This document shows positions 1-7,084 of a stretch of 34,954 nucleotides of DNA, one piece after another (positions within the stretch are counted from its first letter, which is position 1; every line of letters begins with the position of its first letter). The stretch is from Pseudomonadota bacterium (GTDB taxonomy: Bacteria > Pseudomonadota > Alphaproteobacteria > SMXQ01). Where the stretch lies: assembly GCA_022545545.1 (NCBI GenBank), contig JACZQV010000009.1, positions 1-34,954 on the forward strand. Direction: 5' to 3'. A model generated the notes under the pieces. That model searched no databases. It saw only the letters and a program-made list of their open reading frames with translations, and was not told where the DNA came from. The position numbers were made by a program, and so were the translations under genes.

Positions 1-184
1 TCTGCGCCTGCACTTCCGCGTTCAACCGCGAACCGATGGCCAGGGACGCAGCATCGTCCTTGGCCGAAAGGACACGGCTGCCCGAAGAGAGCTTGGCGAG
101 AGAGGAACTCAATTCACGATCGGAAACGATCAGGTTCCTGTGCGCGACGTTAGCCGCGAAGTTGGAAATGATGTTAAGAGCCAT
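1..184 (-). CDS. fliC: Flagellin, N-terminal fragment (cut by window edge)
   Basis: This is the first 61 codons of a flagellin, the filament subunit exported through the flagellar type III apparatus. The ATG is at 184-182 and is preceded by GTAGGAG about 9 bases upstream. The protein starts MALNIISNFAANVAHRN and continues through SSSLAKLSSGSRVLSAKDDAA to SLAIGSRLNAEVQA, the conserved D0/D1 coiled-coil start of flagellins (the usual form is SxxKLSSGxRVxSAxDDAAG). The frame is open to base 1, so the rest lies outside the window. It has its own sigma-54 promoter and upstream palindromes (see those entries). The TPR glycosyltransferase gene diverges from it, which suggests that this flagellin is the glycosylation target; that is inference. 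The family call is certain. Which flagellin paralogue it is cannot be told. Confidence 0.93.
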   Translation of the reverse strand, partial: MALNIISNFAANVAHRNLIVSDRELSSSLAKLSSGSRVLSAKDDAASLAIGSRLNAEVQAQ

Positions 185-358
185 TAGAAGATCTCCTACT
201 TGGATGTTGTTTCCAGGCTTCCTGCCTGTCGAGGCGTCGAACGCTTCAAATTCTTAAGCTTGAGAGGCGTCCGTACCTCCTTCCATAGAGACATGTGCTG
301 TTACTCGTGCATACACGTCTCGAGCTCCGGGCACACGCCCGGGGCTCGCGTCCTCACA

Positions 359-374
359 CGCAAGTTCCGGTCCA
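359..374 (-). promoter_or_regulatory. Sigma-54 promoter of the flagellin gene
   Basis: Reading the minus strand from 374, the sequence is TGGACCGGAACTTGCG. It has the invariant GG and GC dinucleotides with exactly ten bases between them and a full TTGC at -12. The predicted start of transcription is near 348, giving a leader of about 164 nt. Late flagellar genes of alphaproteobacteria are typically read by RpoN, and two further promoters of the same form occur in this window. The -24 box (TGGACC) departs from TGGCAC, so this is the weakest -24 of the three. Confidence 0.6.
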
Positions 375-437
375 GAATCCCGTATCCTTGTTTTTCAAGA
401 ACTTCTGCCGTTAGCGGCGGCAAAAGAGCGGGTTGGG

Positions 438-502
438 GCGGTAAAATTTGCCGGGTTGGACGGATTTTACCGGGCAGAAATTGCCGCGGCAATTTCTGCC
501 GC
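438..502 (-). promoter_or_regulatory. Cluster of three palindromic activator sites upstream of flagellin
   Basis: Three 17-base inverted repeats of the form CGGCA-N5-TGCCG, allowing small changes, sit in tandem: GCGGTAAAATTTGCCGG (438-454), CGGGCAGAAATTGCCGC (471-487) and GCGGCAATTTCTGCCGC (486-502). The last two overlap and together form a perfect 28-bp palindrome at 473-500. Their centres lie about 98, 131 and 146 bp upstream of the predicted start at 348. That is a normal distance for an NtrC-family enhancer; in this setting FlbD is the expected protein (inference from Caulobacter). A further stem, CGGTAAAAT (439-447) with ATTTTACCG (464-472), overlaps the first site. Confidence 0.6.
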
Positions 503-753
503 CTGCCTCCCGCCATGTGCGCATTTCCTTCCAGTGGAAGAACGCCGGGTTGCCCGAAGGCCGATCGGCGGCCGTGGTTAAGGCTTTGTAAAGGATGATT
601 TGCCAGTTTGGCCCGATCCCGGGATGCGTGCTGCCAGCCCGCGCAAGGCCCCGGCAGTTTGCCGGGAAAGCACGGGCGGCCCCGGCAGCCCGCGGTTTTG
701 GAAGAACGGGGATTTCCCGGAATCAGATCATTGGGTCACGGCGCGAGGCGATC

Positions 754-3321
754 TTGAGCGAGGCGGTAGGCGAAAAGACGGTAAAAGGCACAGGCGATAG
801 CGCCGGCCAAGGCATGGATGCCGCGGCCAACGGCGTTGCGATTTCCGTCCTTCAGGTCCTTGGTTCCGCCACGGACCGGCACCAGACGGGTGCGCTGGAA
901 GAGGCGGAGAAAGGCTACCGCACGGTTCTTGCCGTCGAGCCCGAGAACACCGATGCGCTACAGCTTCTGGGCGTCCTGCGCCACCAGCAGGGCGACAGCG
1001 ACGAAGCCATCCGTCTGATCAAAGAGGCCCTCAAGCGCGATCCCCGGAACCCCCGGTGCCACAACAATCTTGCCAGTGTTTTCAATGCATTAGGCCGGCT
1101 GGACGAGGCCGAGAAACACTTCCGCAAGGCCGTCCGCCTCGATCCCGATGAGGCCGAGTACCACGCTAATCTCGGCGTCGTGCTGGGGCAGAAGGACAGG
1201 GAGGAGGCGGCGATCGAGTGCTTCGAGAACGCCCTTCGGGCCGATCCGAACTTTTCGCCCGCCAACAGGGAGCTGGGCGGCATCTGGCTGGATAAAAGAG
1301 AATTCGACCGGGTGGAGAAGTACTTCAGGGCCTATTTGGAACTCGTTCCAAGCGATGCCGAGACGACCAGCAACCTGGGTTACGCCGTTCAGCAGTTGGG
1401 CAGGCTCGACGAGGCCGAAGAACTGTTCCTGAAGGCCGTGGATCTCGCATCGGACTCGCCGGAGTTACGCCACAACCTCAGGAGTCTTATGACGCTCCAG
1501 GGCCGTGGCGAGGAGGCGCGGGAAAGCTTCCGGGAACTCCTCAAAGAACGACCGGAACTGTGGACGGCCGAGGTCGGCCTGGCCAGGAACCTGGCGAAGA
1601 AGGGTTTGTTCGAGGACGCCATGGAAACCTTCCGGGACATCCTCGCTCTCTATCCTGACGATGCCAACGTATGGAATGATATCGGCGCCATTCTGCTGGA
1701 TCTCGAGAAGTTCGACGAAGCGCGCGAAATCCTGACACGTGCGACGGAACTCGATCCGGCCCTGCCGGAGGCCCACAACAACCTTGCCAATGTCCATCTG
1801 AAGACGAACCGCGCCGACCTAGCGGTTCCGATTTTCAAGAAGGCGCTGGCGGCAAGGCCGGATTTTGTCGAGCCCCATGTCAACCTGTGCCGGGCGCTCA
1901 GGCAGCTGGCCGAGTTCGACCAAGCCAACATGTTCGCCCATGCGGCGCTGATGCTGGATAAGTATCAGCCCAAGTATTTTCCCAACCTCGTCCAGGTATT
2001 CCGTGCGACTTGCGATTTCGACGGCCTTGAAGCGGCGGGAAACGTTTGGGAAAATTGCGATCAAATCGCCAGCGAGAACCTACCTGGCGTGTTCCTCGAT
2101 CTGCTGGTGTTTGCCGACGACGTCGACTCGGTACGCCGTTTCCGTGACCTCGTGTTGCGGTGGGCGAACTTTGTCGAGCGTCAGGCCGCCGCCGCTCCGT
2201 TGCCCGAGCGTGGGAAGCGCAGATCCGGCTCTAAATTGCGCGTCGGCATGCTCTCGGCCGACCTGCGGTCCCATTCGGTCTCGAGGTTCCTCATTCCCCT
2301 GCTGCGAAATTATGACCGCGAGCGGTTCGAACTCTATTGCTACACGCCCGTTCGGCATGTCGGAGATCCCATACAGAACCTGTTTATGGAGAGCGTCGAC
2401 AAATTCACCTTCGTCGAGAACGTCACCGGGTGGGAAATCGCCAACACGATCAGGACCGACGAGGTGGACATACTTCTCGATCTCAATGGCTTCACCCAGG
2501 GAAGCCGGGTCGCTTCACTTGCCCACAAGCCGGCGCCCGTGCAGATCTCGTGGCTCGGCTATCCCTTCACCTGTGGCCTCGAGGCGATCGATTACGTGGT
2601 CATGGACCGGTTCGTGAAGCCGGCCGATGAAGACCTCATGGTCGAGGAACCGCTTATCATGCCCGACGCCTGGGCCTGCTTCGGAAAATTTCCCGACGTT
2701 CCGATCGAGGAAGGCCTGCCAGCGGACCGTAGCGGCAGGATTACCTTCGGGACGCTGAACAGTCCCTACAAATATACGCAAAAGACGATAGCCCTGTGGT
2801 CCGAGGTAATGAACCAAGTGTCGAATTCGGACTTTCTCGTCGTGCGACCGGAGACCCGTTCGCTGAACTTCTGCAAAAACCTGGCGGAGGAGTTCGCCAA
2901 GCACGGGATATCACCCGAGCGCTTGTTCCTGTCCGATAACCGGCAGGAGAAGAAAAACCATCTCTACTACTACAACGAGATCGATATCAGTCTCGACACC
3001 TTCCCGCTTACCGGCGGGACGACAACGTGCGAGGCGTTATGGATGGGCGTTCCGGTGGTGACGCTCGTGGGCGAGAGCTTCCACCAGCGCATCAGCTACA
3101 GCAACCTCATGCACTGCGGGCTCGAAGAGCTTTGCACCTTTACTCCGGAGAACTTCGTCGAAAGGGCGGTCGCGCTGGCCAATGAGCGCGAAATCCTTCT
3201 TGCCATGCGGCAGGGCTTGAGGGAGGTGATGCGGCAATCGCCGCTTTGCGACGAGGAACAATTCCTGTTCCAGTTCCAGGAGATGTTGGAACAGGTCGCA
3301 AATCTGCACGGCTTGCGTTGA
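754..3321 (+). CDS. TPR-repeat GT41 (SPINDLY/OGT-type) glycosyltransferase
   Basis: This is a cytoplasmic glycosyltransferase that probably moves a nucleotide sugar onto Ser/Thr of a protein. The first half (roughly residues 40-400 from this start) is a run of TPR helices with repeated NLGxxLxxxGRxDEAExxFRxAxxLxPD-like units. The second half (about 490-830) is the GT41 catalytic region: GMLSADLRSHSVSRF, DILLDLNGFTQGSR, APVQISWLGYPFTCGLEAIDY, FGTLNSPYKYT and GGTTTCEALWMGVPVVTL match the blocks of human OGT, including the GxTTxxxxLWxGxPxVT nucleotide site. Start choice: the ATG at 595 adds about 53 residues that do not look like protein and has no usable ribosome site. TTG at 754 has GCGAGG five bases upstream. 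ATG at 814 is a third option. The gene diverges from flagellin and heads a + strand run with the acyltransferase and aminotransferase, so flagellin O-glycosylation is the likely job (inference). Confidence 0.9.
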   Translation: MSEAVGEKTVKGTGDSAGQGMDAAANGVAISVLQVLGSATDRHQTGALEEAEKGYRTVLAVEPENTDALQLLGVLRHQQGDSDEAIRLIKEALKRDPRNPRCHNNLASVFNALGRLDEAEKHFRKAVRLDPDEAEYHANLGVVLGQKDREEAAIECFENALRADPNFSPANRELGGIWLDKREFDRVEKYFRAYLELVPSDAETTSNLGYAVQQLGRLDEAEELFLKAVDLASDSPELRHNLRSLMTLQGRGEEARESFRELLKERPELWTAEVGLARNLAKKGLFEDAMETFRDILALYPDDANVWNDIGAILLDLEKFDEAREILTRATELDPALPEAHNNLANVHLKTNRADLAVPIFKKALAARPDFVEPHVNLCRALRQLAEFDQANMFAHAALMLDKYQPKYFPNLVQVFRATCDFDGLEAAGNVWENCDQIASENLPGVFLDLLVFADDVDSVRRFRDLVLRWANFVERQAAAAPLPERGKRRSGSKLRVGMLSADLRSHSVSRFLIPLLRNYDRERFELYCYTPVRHVGDPIQNLFMESVDKFTFVENVTGWEIANTIRTDEVDILLDLNGFTQGSRVASLAHKPAPVQISWLGYPFTCGLEAIDYVVMDRFVKPADEDLMVEEPLIMPDAWACFGKFPDVPIEEGLPADRSGRITFGTLNSPYKYTQKTIALWSEVMNQVSNSDFLVVRPETRSLNFCKNLAEEFAKHGISPERLFLSDNRQEKKNHLYYYNEIDISLDTFPLTGGTTTCEALWMGVPVVTLVGESFHQRISYSNLMHCGLEELCTFTPENFVERAVALANEREILLAMRQGLREVMRQSPLCDEEQFLFQFQEMLEQVANLHGLR

Positions 3322-3376
3322 AGCGATAGCCGGTTCGCGCGGGGAACGGAACCTTCGCCATTACAATCGGGAGAGA

Positions 3377-4108
3377 GTGAAGTTGGAAGATAGGGCGGAA
3401 TTCGAGATGGGCGAAGGGCCCGCGGTGAAGGGCGAAGGGCACGCGGTGAAGGGAAAGGCCGGCGTTCTGCTGTGGGGCGGGGCCGGTCAGGCCAAGGTGC
3501 TGCGCCCCATCATCGAAGGGGCCGGCCATCGCGTCCGGGTGGTCTATGACCGCGATCCCGATCTTGCGCCGCCCTTCGCCGGCGTTCCCGTGATTTCCAG
3601 CGAGGTGGAGCTTAAGGCCTGGCTCGAAGAACGCCGGGACGAGGTATCGGCCTTTGCGGTCGCGGTGGCGGCCGACGGCCAGGAGCGCTGCGCCATCGCC
3701 CGCCGCCTCGTCCTCGACGGTCTTTCGCCCGTCACCGCCATCCATCCGAAATCATGGGTCGCGGATACCGCCCGGCTCGGCGAAGGCTGTCAGATCCTGG
3801 CCATGGCCGCGATCGCCGAGGAAGCGGTGCTCGGCCGTCACTGCATCATCAACACCAATGCCTCCGTCGATCACGAATGCAGATTGGGCGACGGCGTGCA
3901 CCTGATGCCCGGCGCGACGCTGGCGGGATGCATAAGGGTCGGTGATTTCGTGACCATCGGCGCCAACGCGACCGTGCTTCCGCGCATGTCCATCGGCGCC
4001 GGGGCCATGGTCGGCGCCGGCGCGGTGGTCACCCGTGACGTGCCCGAGAACGTGGTCGTTGCCGGTGTGCCGGCACGCCCTCCGCGCCAACAGGTCGTCG
4101 CGGTCTAG
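3377..4108 (+). CDS. NeuD/PglD-type sugar O/N-acyltransferase
   Basis: This is a left-handed beta-helix acyltransferase of the NeuD/PglD/perosamine N-acyltransferase group, which acetylates amino sugars on nucleotide carriers. An N-terminal Rossmann-like part (GVLLWGGAGQAKVLRPIIEGAG) binds the sugar nucleotide. The C-terminal hexapeptide repeats follow (AAIAEEAVLGRHCIINTNASVDHECRLGDGVHLMPGATLAG), with the catalytic His in the ASVDHECRLGD block, and the chain ends in the family signature GAGAVVTRDVPENVVVAGVPARP. The GTG at 3377 lies behind a GGGAGAGA purine run; TTG at 3383 and ATG at 3407 are also possible. Residues 11-27 come from a 21-bp tandem duplication and are absent from typical members, so the later start or an accreted N-terminus is plausible. 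It lies 34 bp before the aminotransferase, the usual PglD-PglE-type pairing. Confidence 0.88.
   Translation: MKLEDRAEFEMGEGPAVKGEGHAVKGKAGVLLWGGAGQAKVLRPIIEGAGHRVRVVYDRDPDLAPPFAGVPVISSEVELKAWLEERRDEVSAFAVAVAADGQERCAIARRLVLDGLSPVTAIHPKSWVADTARLGEGCQILAMAAIAEEAVLGRHCIINTNASVDHECRLGDGVHLMPGATLAGCIRVGDFVTIGANATVLPRMSIGAGAMVGAGAVVTRDVPENVVVAGVPARPPRQQVVAV
3410..3451 (+). repeat. 21-bp direct repeat, two copies
   Basis: GGCGAAGGGCCCGCGGTGAA plus G at 3410-3430 is repeated at 3431-3451 with one change (C to A). It encodes GEGPAVK then GEGHAVK at the extreme N-terminus of the acyltransferase. The period is a multiple of three, so frame is kept. Confidence 0.85.
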
Positions 4109-4141
4109 CCGGCCGGCGGGGCTCTGAGGTTAGTTGAGGCC

Positions 4142-5374
4142 ATGAAGCGCATTCCCCTCTGCGGTCCCTCGATCACGGAAAAGGAGATCGCCTACGTCAC
4201 CGACGCCGCGGCCAACGCGTGGTACGAGAACGCCAATAATTTCCATGAGCGGTTCGAAGCGGCGTTCGCGGAATATGTCGGCAGACGCCACGCCATGGCG
4301 CTGCCTTCCTGCACCTCGGCCATTCATCTCTCACTCGCCGCCCTTGGCGTCGGGCCGGGTGACGAGGTCATCGTTCCCGATATCACCTGGATCGCCTCGG
4401 CCGCGCCGATCAGTTACGTCGGCGCGACGCCGGTGTTCGCGGACGTCGACGCCAAGACCTGGTGCCTCACGGCCAAAACCATGGCCCGGTGCATCAGCGA
4501 GAGGACCAAGGCGGTGATACCGGTGGATCTTTACGGCAACATGGCGGAGATGGACGCCATCGGCGAACTCGCCGAACGCCACGGGATCGCCGTGATCGAG
4601 GACGCGGCGGAAGCCGTCGGATCGGAATATCACGGCAAGAAGGCCGGTTCCTTCGGCCATACCGGCGTCTTCAGCTTCCACGGATCGAAGACCATGACCA
4701 CCGGCGAAGGCGGCATGGCGGTGACGGATGACGAGGCGCTTTACCGCCGCATGCTGATGTTGCGCGACCATGGGCGCAAGCCGGGAGATACCGGGTTTTT
4801 CAACGCCGAGGTCGGCTTCAAATACAGGATGAGCGGCCTCCAGGCGGCCCTCGGGCTCGCCCAGATCGAGCGCATCGAGGAACTGGTCGCCGCCAAGCGG
4901 CGGGTCTTTTCCCTCTATCGGGCGCGGCTCGGTCATGTACCTGGCCTCACCCTCAATCATGAAGCGCCGGAGACGAAGAACACCTACTGGATGGTGACGG
5001 TGATATGGGATAGGGCGCTGGGGGCCACCAAGGAAGACGTGATGGCCCTGATGGCGGAGAAGAATATCGACACCCGGCCGTTCTTCTATCCCCTGAGTTC
5101 CATACCCGCCTACGCCGATGCCACCGACAGGGCCCGGGCGCGAGCCGAGAACAAGGTGAGTTACGCCTTAAGCCCCTATGGCATCAACCTTCCGAGCGGC
5201 GTAACCCTTACGGAAGACGAAATCGATTACGTTTGCGCCGAGCTTCTCGGCATTCTCGGCGGGCACCGGAGCAAGCGCGACATCGGCGTTCGGGAATTGT
5301 CGTCTTCAGCCACAAATTGCACAACGGCCTGGCAAGGGGACGAGAGAGAAGAGACGCCACAGATTGCCGAATAG
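4142..5374 (+). CDS. DegT/DnrJ/EryC1-family sugar aminotransferase
   Basis: This is a PLP-dependent aminotransferase acting on a 4-keto (or 3-keto) nucleotide sugar, closest in pattern to perosamine synthase/PglE-type enzymes. The fold-type I landmarks are present: LPSCTSAIHLSLAALGVGPGDEVIVPDITW near the start, the PLP-pyridine Asp in VIEDAAEA (Asp154), and the Schiff-base lysine in SFHGSKTMTTGEGG (Lys183). The later RMSGLQAALGLAQ and NTYWM segments are also typical. Its 410 residues include a C-terminal tail of about 30 residues after the last expected helix (from GGHRSKRDIG) that looks unstructured. The start ATG at 4142 follows GAGGTTAGTTGAGGCC. With the preceding acyltransferase it would make and acylate an amino sugar. 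It ends 7 bp from the convergent methyltransferase gene. Confidence 0.92.
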   Translation: MKRIPLCGPSITEKEIAYVTDAAANAWYENANNFHERFEAAFAEYVGRRHAMALPSCTSAIHLSLAALGVGPGDEVIVPDITWIASAAPISYVGATPVFADVDAKTWCLTAKTMARCISERTKAVIPVDLYGNMAEMDAIGELAERHGIAVIEDAAEAVGSEYHGKKAGSFGHTGVFSFHGSKTMTTGEGGMAVTDDEALYRRMLMLRDHGRKPGDTGFFNAEVGFKYRMSGLQAALGLAQIERIEELVAAKRRVFSLYRARLGHVPGLTLNHEAPETKNTYWMVTVIWDRALGATKEDVMALMAEKNIDTRPFFYPLSSIPAYADATDRARARAENKVSYALSPYGINLPSGVTLTEDEIDYVCAELLGILGGHRSKRDIGVRELSSSATNCTTAWQGDEREETPQIAE

Positions 5375-5381
5375 CCTGTAA

Positions 5382-6077
5382 CTATTTGATTCTCTTTATG
5401 AACCCGCTTGGCCAGTAGGTCACGCGGTCGGTCACGATACCTTCGTTGAAGGGCAATTCAGGCTCTTCGATGACATAGCCGGGATTGTTGGCGACGAAGG
5501 CTTCGGCCGCCGCCTTGGGATTGTTCCAACTCCAGTCGCTCTCGCTGCGCGGGGCGCCGGCCAACTGTTCCATGACCCCATCCGCCGCCAGGATGTAAGA
5601 GCCGACCGGGACCAACGGCGCGTAGGCCTCGAGCTCGGCCAGGACATGGTCCTTGGTGTGGTTGCTGTCGAGCGCGACCAGAACGGTTTCGGAAGGATCG
5701 ATCAGCGACTTCACCTGCTCGACCACCGTCGGATCGATGGAGCTGCCCTCGATCATCGTGATGTAGGAAAATAGCTCGTGGGCCTCGATGGCGGCGCGGT
5801 TGTGGGGGCGGATCTCGATGTCGACGCCGATGACCCGGCCCTTGTCCATCGCCTTGCACAGGCTGGCCGAGAATATCAGCGATCCGCCGTGGGCGATGCC
5901 GGTCTCGACGATGACGTCCGGCTTCACCCGGTAGACGACTTCCTGAAGGCGAAGCATATCGTCGGGCAACTGGATGATCGGCCGGCCCAGCCACGTGAAG
6001 CCATAGACATACTTGGTGTCCCAGCCGCACCTGATCCACGCCCTGCTGACCGCCCGGAAGGCTTCGGCGGAAGCCAT
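5382..6077 (-). CDS. CmcI/cephalosporin-hydroxylase-family SAM methyltransferase
   Basis: This belongs to the CmcI family (sugar O-methyltransferase or cephalosporin 7-hydroxylation partner), a Rossmann-fold SAM-dependent enzyme common in polysaccharide and glycan clusters. Visible landmarks are WDTKYVYGFTWLGRPIIQLP, the SAM-binding stretch DVIVETGIAHGGSLIF, the acidic motif VIGVDIEIRPHNR, and LVALDSNHTKDHVLAELEAY. The start is uncertain. The first in-frame ATG is at 6077, but the reading frame upstream stays open and protein-like for 28 more codons (ITTFQTITIDEAEGIVIVKD...). That extension begins with an ATA codon at 6161-6159 sitting 7 bases behind a perfect AGGAG. No ATG, GTG or TTG lies between. 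The natural start may therefore be 6161 with an ATG-to-ATA change. A role in O-methylating the glycan made by the neighbours is inference. Confidence 0.85.
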   Translation of the reverse strand: MASAEAFRAVSRAWIRCGWDTKYVYGFTWLGRPIIQLPDDMLRLQEVVYRVKPDVIVETGIAHGGSLIFSASLCKAMDKGRVIGVDIEIRPHNRAAIEAHELFSYITMIEGSSIDPTVVEQVKSLIDPSETVLVALDSNHTKDHVLAELEAYAPLVPVGSYILAADGVMEQLAGAPRSESDWSWNNPKAAAEAFVANNPGYVIEEPELPFNEGIVTDRVTYWPSGFIKRIK

Positions 6078-6161
6078 CGGATAGCGGTGCTCACCGTCCT
6101 CGTCCTTGACGATGACGATGCCCTCGGCCTCGTCGATGGTGATGGTCTGGAATGTCGTTAT

Positions 6162-6506
6162 CGGTCTGCTCCTTAGACGGCGGGGTGTAGCGTCCGGGAG
6201 GTCGCCATCCCCCGGTGCCGTTGACGAAGGCGTAATCGAAACCTATGCCCGATCACGCGAGCACTCCCGGTCTGTTGGTGAAGACATGTCTGGTGGTGAA
6301 GGTGTTTCTGGTGGTGAAGATTCGAAGATCCAGTTCGAAGGGCGCCATTCAAGCTTTCGGACAATGACGTGACCGTTTCCAGGCACTCCGGGCGGCCTAC
6401 GGGCTACCTTGGCCGCGCCGGCATTCTAGCAACATACGCCGCCCGTTACTACCCTGCGGGTACTGGCGAAATGTGAGGCCGCGGCGCCGGCTCGAGGAAG
6501 GTGTGC
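6162..6506. other. Intergenic region between rfbC-like and cmcI-like genes
   Basis: About 345 bp without a convincing gene. It contains the ribosome site AGGAG of the CmcI-like gene (6169-6173), a three-copy 18-bp tandem repeat (6271-6324) and the small palindrome TACCCTGCGGGTA (6450-6462). GC-rich inverted segments lie just after the rfbC-like stop. Open frames crossing it on either strand are repeat-driven (HHQ-rich on -, SGGE-rich on +) and not family-like. Confidence 0.5.
6271..6324. repeat. 18-bp tandem repeat, three copies
   Basis: Copies at 6271-6288 (TCTGTTGGTGAAGACATG), 6289-6306 (TCTGGTGGTGAAGGTGTT) and 6307-6324 (TCTGGTGGTGAAGATTCG) follow without a gap. The core TCTGNTGGTGAAG is conserved and the last five bases vary. 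It lies in the leader of the CmcI-like gene, about 110 bp upstream of its ribosome site. Confidence 0.85.
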
Positions 6507-7070
6507 TCAGGCCGCGGGCCGGTCGGTCAAGGGGATGGTGTCGCGGTAGAGGGGAAAGGCATTGTCCCGCTCGGAGATGACACACTCCTCGATTTGCGGC
6601 CAGTCGATGGCGAGGTCGGGGTCGTCCCAGCGAATGCCCCGCGACGCTTCGGGCGCATAGAATGCCGAGATCTGGTAGAACACCTCTGAGTCGTCGGCGA
6701 GGGTCTGAAAACCGTGGGCGAAGCCCTCGGGGATGTAGATCATCGCCCGGTTCTCCGCCGACAGCACCACGGCGGTCCACTTGCCCCTGGTCGGCGAGTC
6801 GGCGCGCAGATCGACGATGACGTCGAAAATACTCCCCATGGTGCAGCGCACGAGCTTGGTCTCGGCGTGGGGCGCCGCCTGGTAGTGAAGACCGCGGAGC
6901 GTGCCACGGGCGGCGTTGAACGAGGTGCTGCACTGGGCCAGGCCGGGATTGAGGCCCATGCCCTCGAACTCCTCGGCGCACCAGGTGCGGGCGAAGAAGC
7001 CCCGGGTGTCCGCGAGCCGCTCCGGTTCGACGACGAAGGCGCCGCTCAGTTCGGTTTCCGTGAAGATCAT
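6507..7070 (-). CDS. rfbC: dTDP-4-dehydrorhamnose 3,5-epimerase family protein (RfbC/RmlC-like)
   Basis: This is a cupin epimerase acting on a 4-keto-6-deoxy nucleotide sugar. The start is ATG at 7070 (MIFTETELSG), giving 187 residues, the usual family length; an upstream start at 7136 would run into the preceding gene and adds non-family residues. Landmarks are DTRGFFARTW, the catalytic His in LRGLHYQ, GFAHGFQTLADDSEVFYQISAFYAPEAS, and GIRWDDPDLAIDWP. It follows the C-methyltransferase stop by 14 bp and is the last gene of the operon. In CDP-glucose clusters of this type such RfbC-like proteins epimerise the methylated 4-keto intermediate, so the substrate is probably CDP-linked rather than dTDP-linked (inference). 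Confidence 0.92.
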   Translation of the reverse strand: MIFTETELSGAFVVEPERLADTRGFFARTWCAEEFEGMGLNPGLAQCSTSFNAARGTLRGLHYQAAPHAETKLVRCTMGSIFDVIVDLRADSPTRGKWTAVVLSAENRAMIYIPEGFAHGFQTLADDSEVFYQISAFYAPEASRGIRWDDPDLAIDWPQIEECVISERDNAFPLYRDTIPLTDRPAA

Positions 7071-7084
7071 CGCCGGGCTTCGCC

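Larger units (their letters stand above)
185..753. other. Divergent intergenic region between flagellin and the TPR glycosyltransferase
   Basis: The segment holds the flagellin leader (185-348), its sigma-54 promoter (359-374) and the activator cluster (438-502). From 503 to 753 I see no convincing promoter or gene. Open frames crossing it on both strands have arginine-, proline- and cysteine-rich translations without family resemblance and are judged non-coding. The ATG at 595, in frame with the glycosyltransferase, has AAGG directly abutting it and encodes a low-quality extension. Confidence 0.6.

Noticed and set aside
200-598. 132-codon plus-strand frame in the flagellin upstream region
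   Set aside because: It crosses the sigma-54 promoter and the activator cluster; Cys/Arg-rich, no family.
6271-6324. CRISPR array
   Set aside because: Only three 18-bp units with no spacers; a plain tandem repeat.
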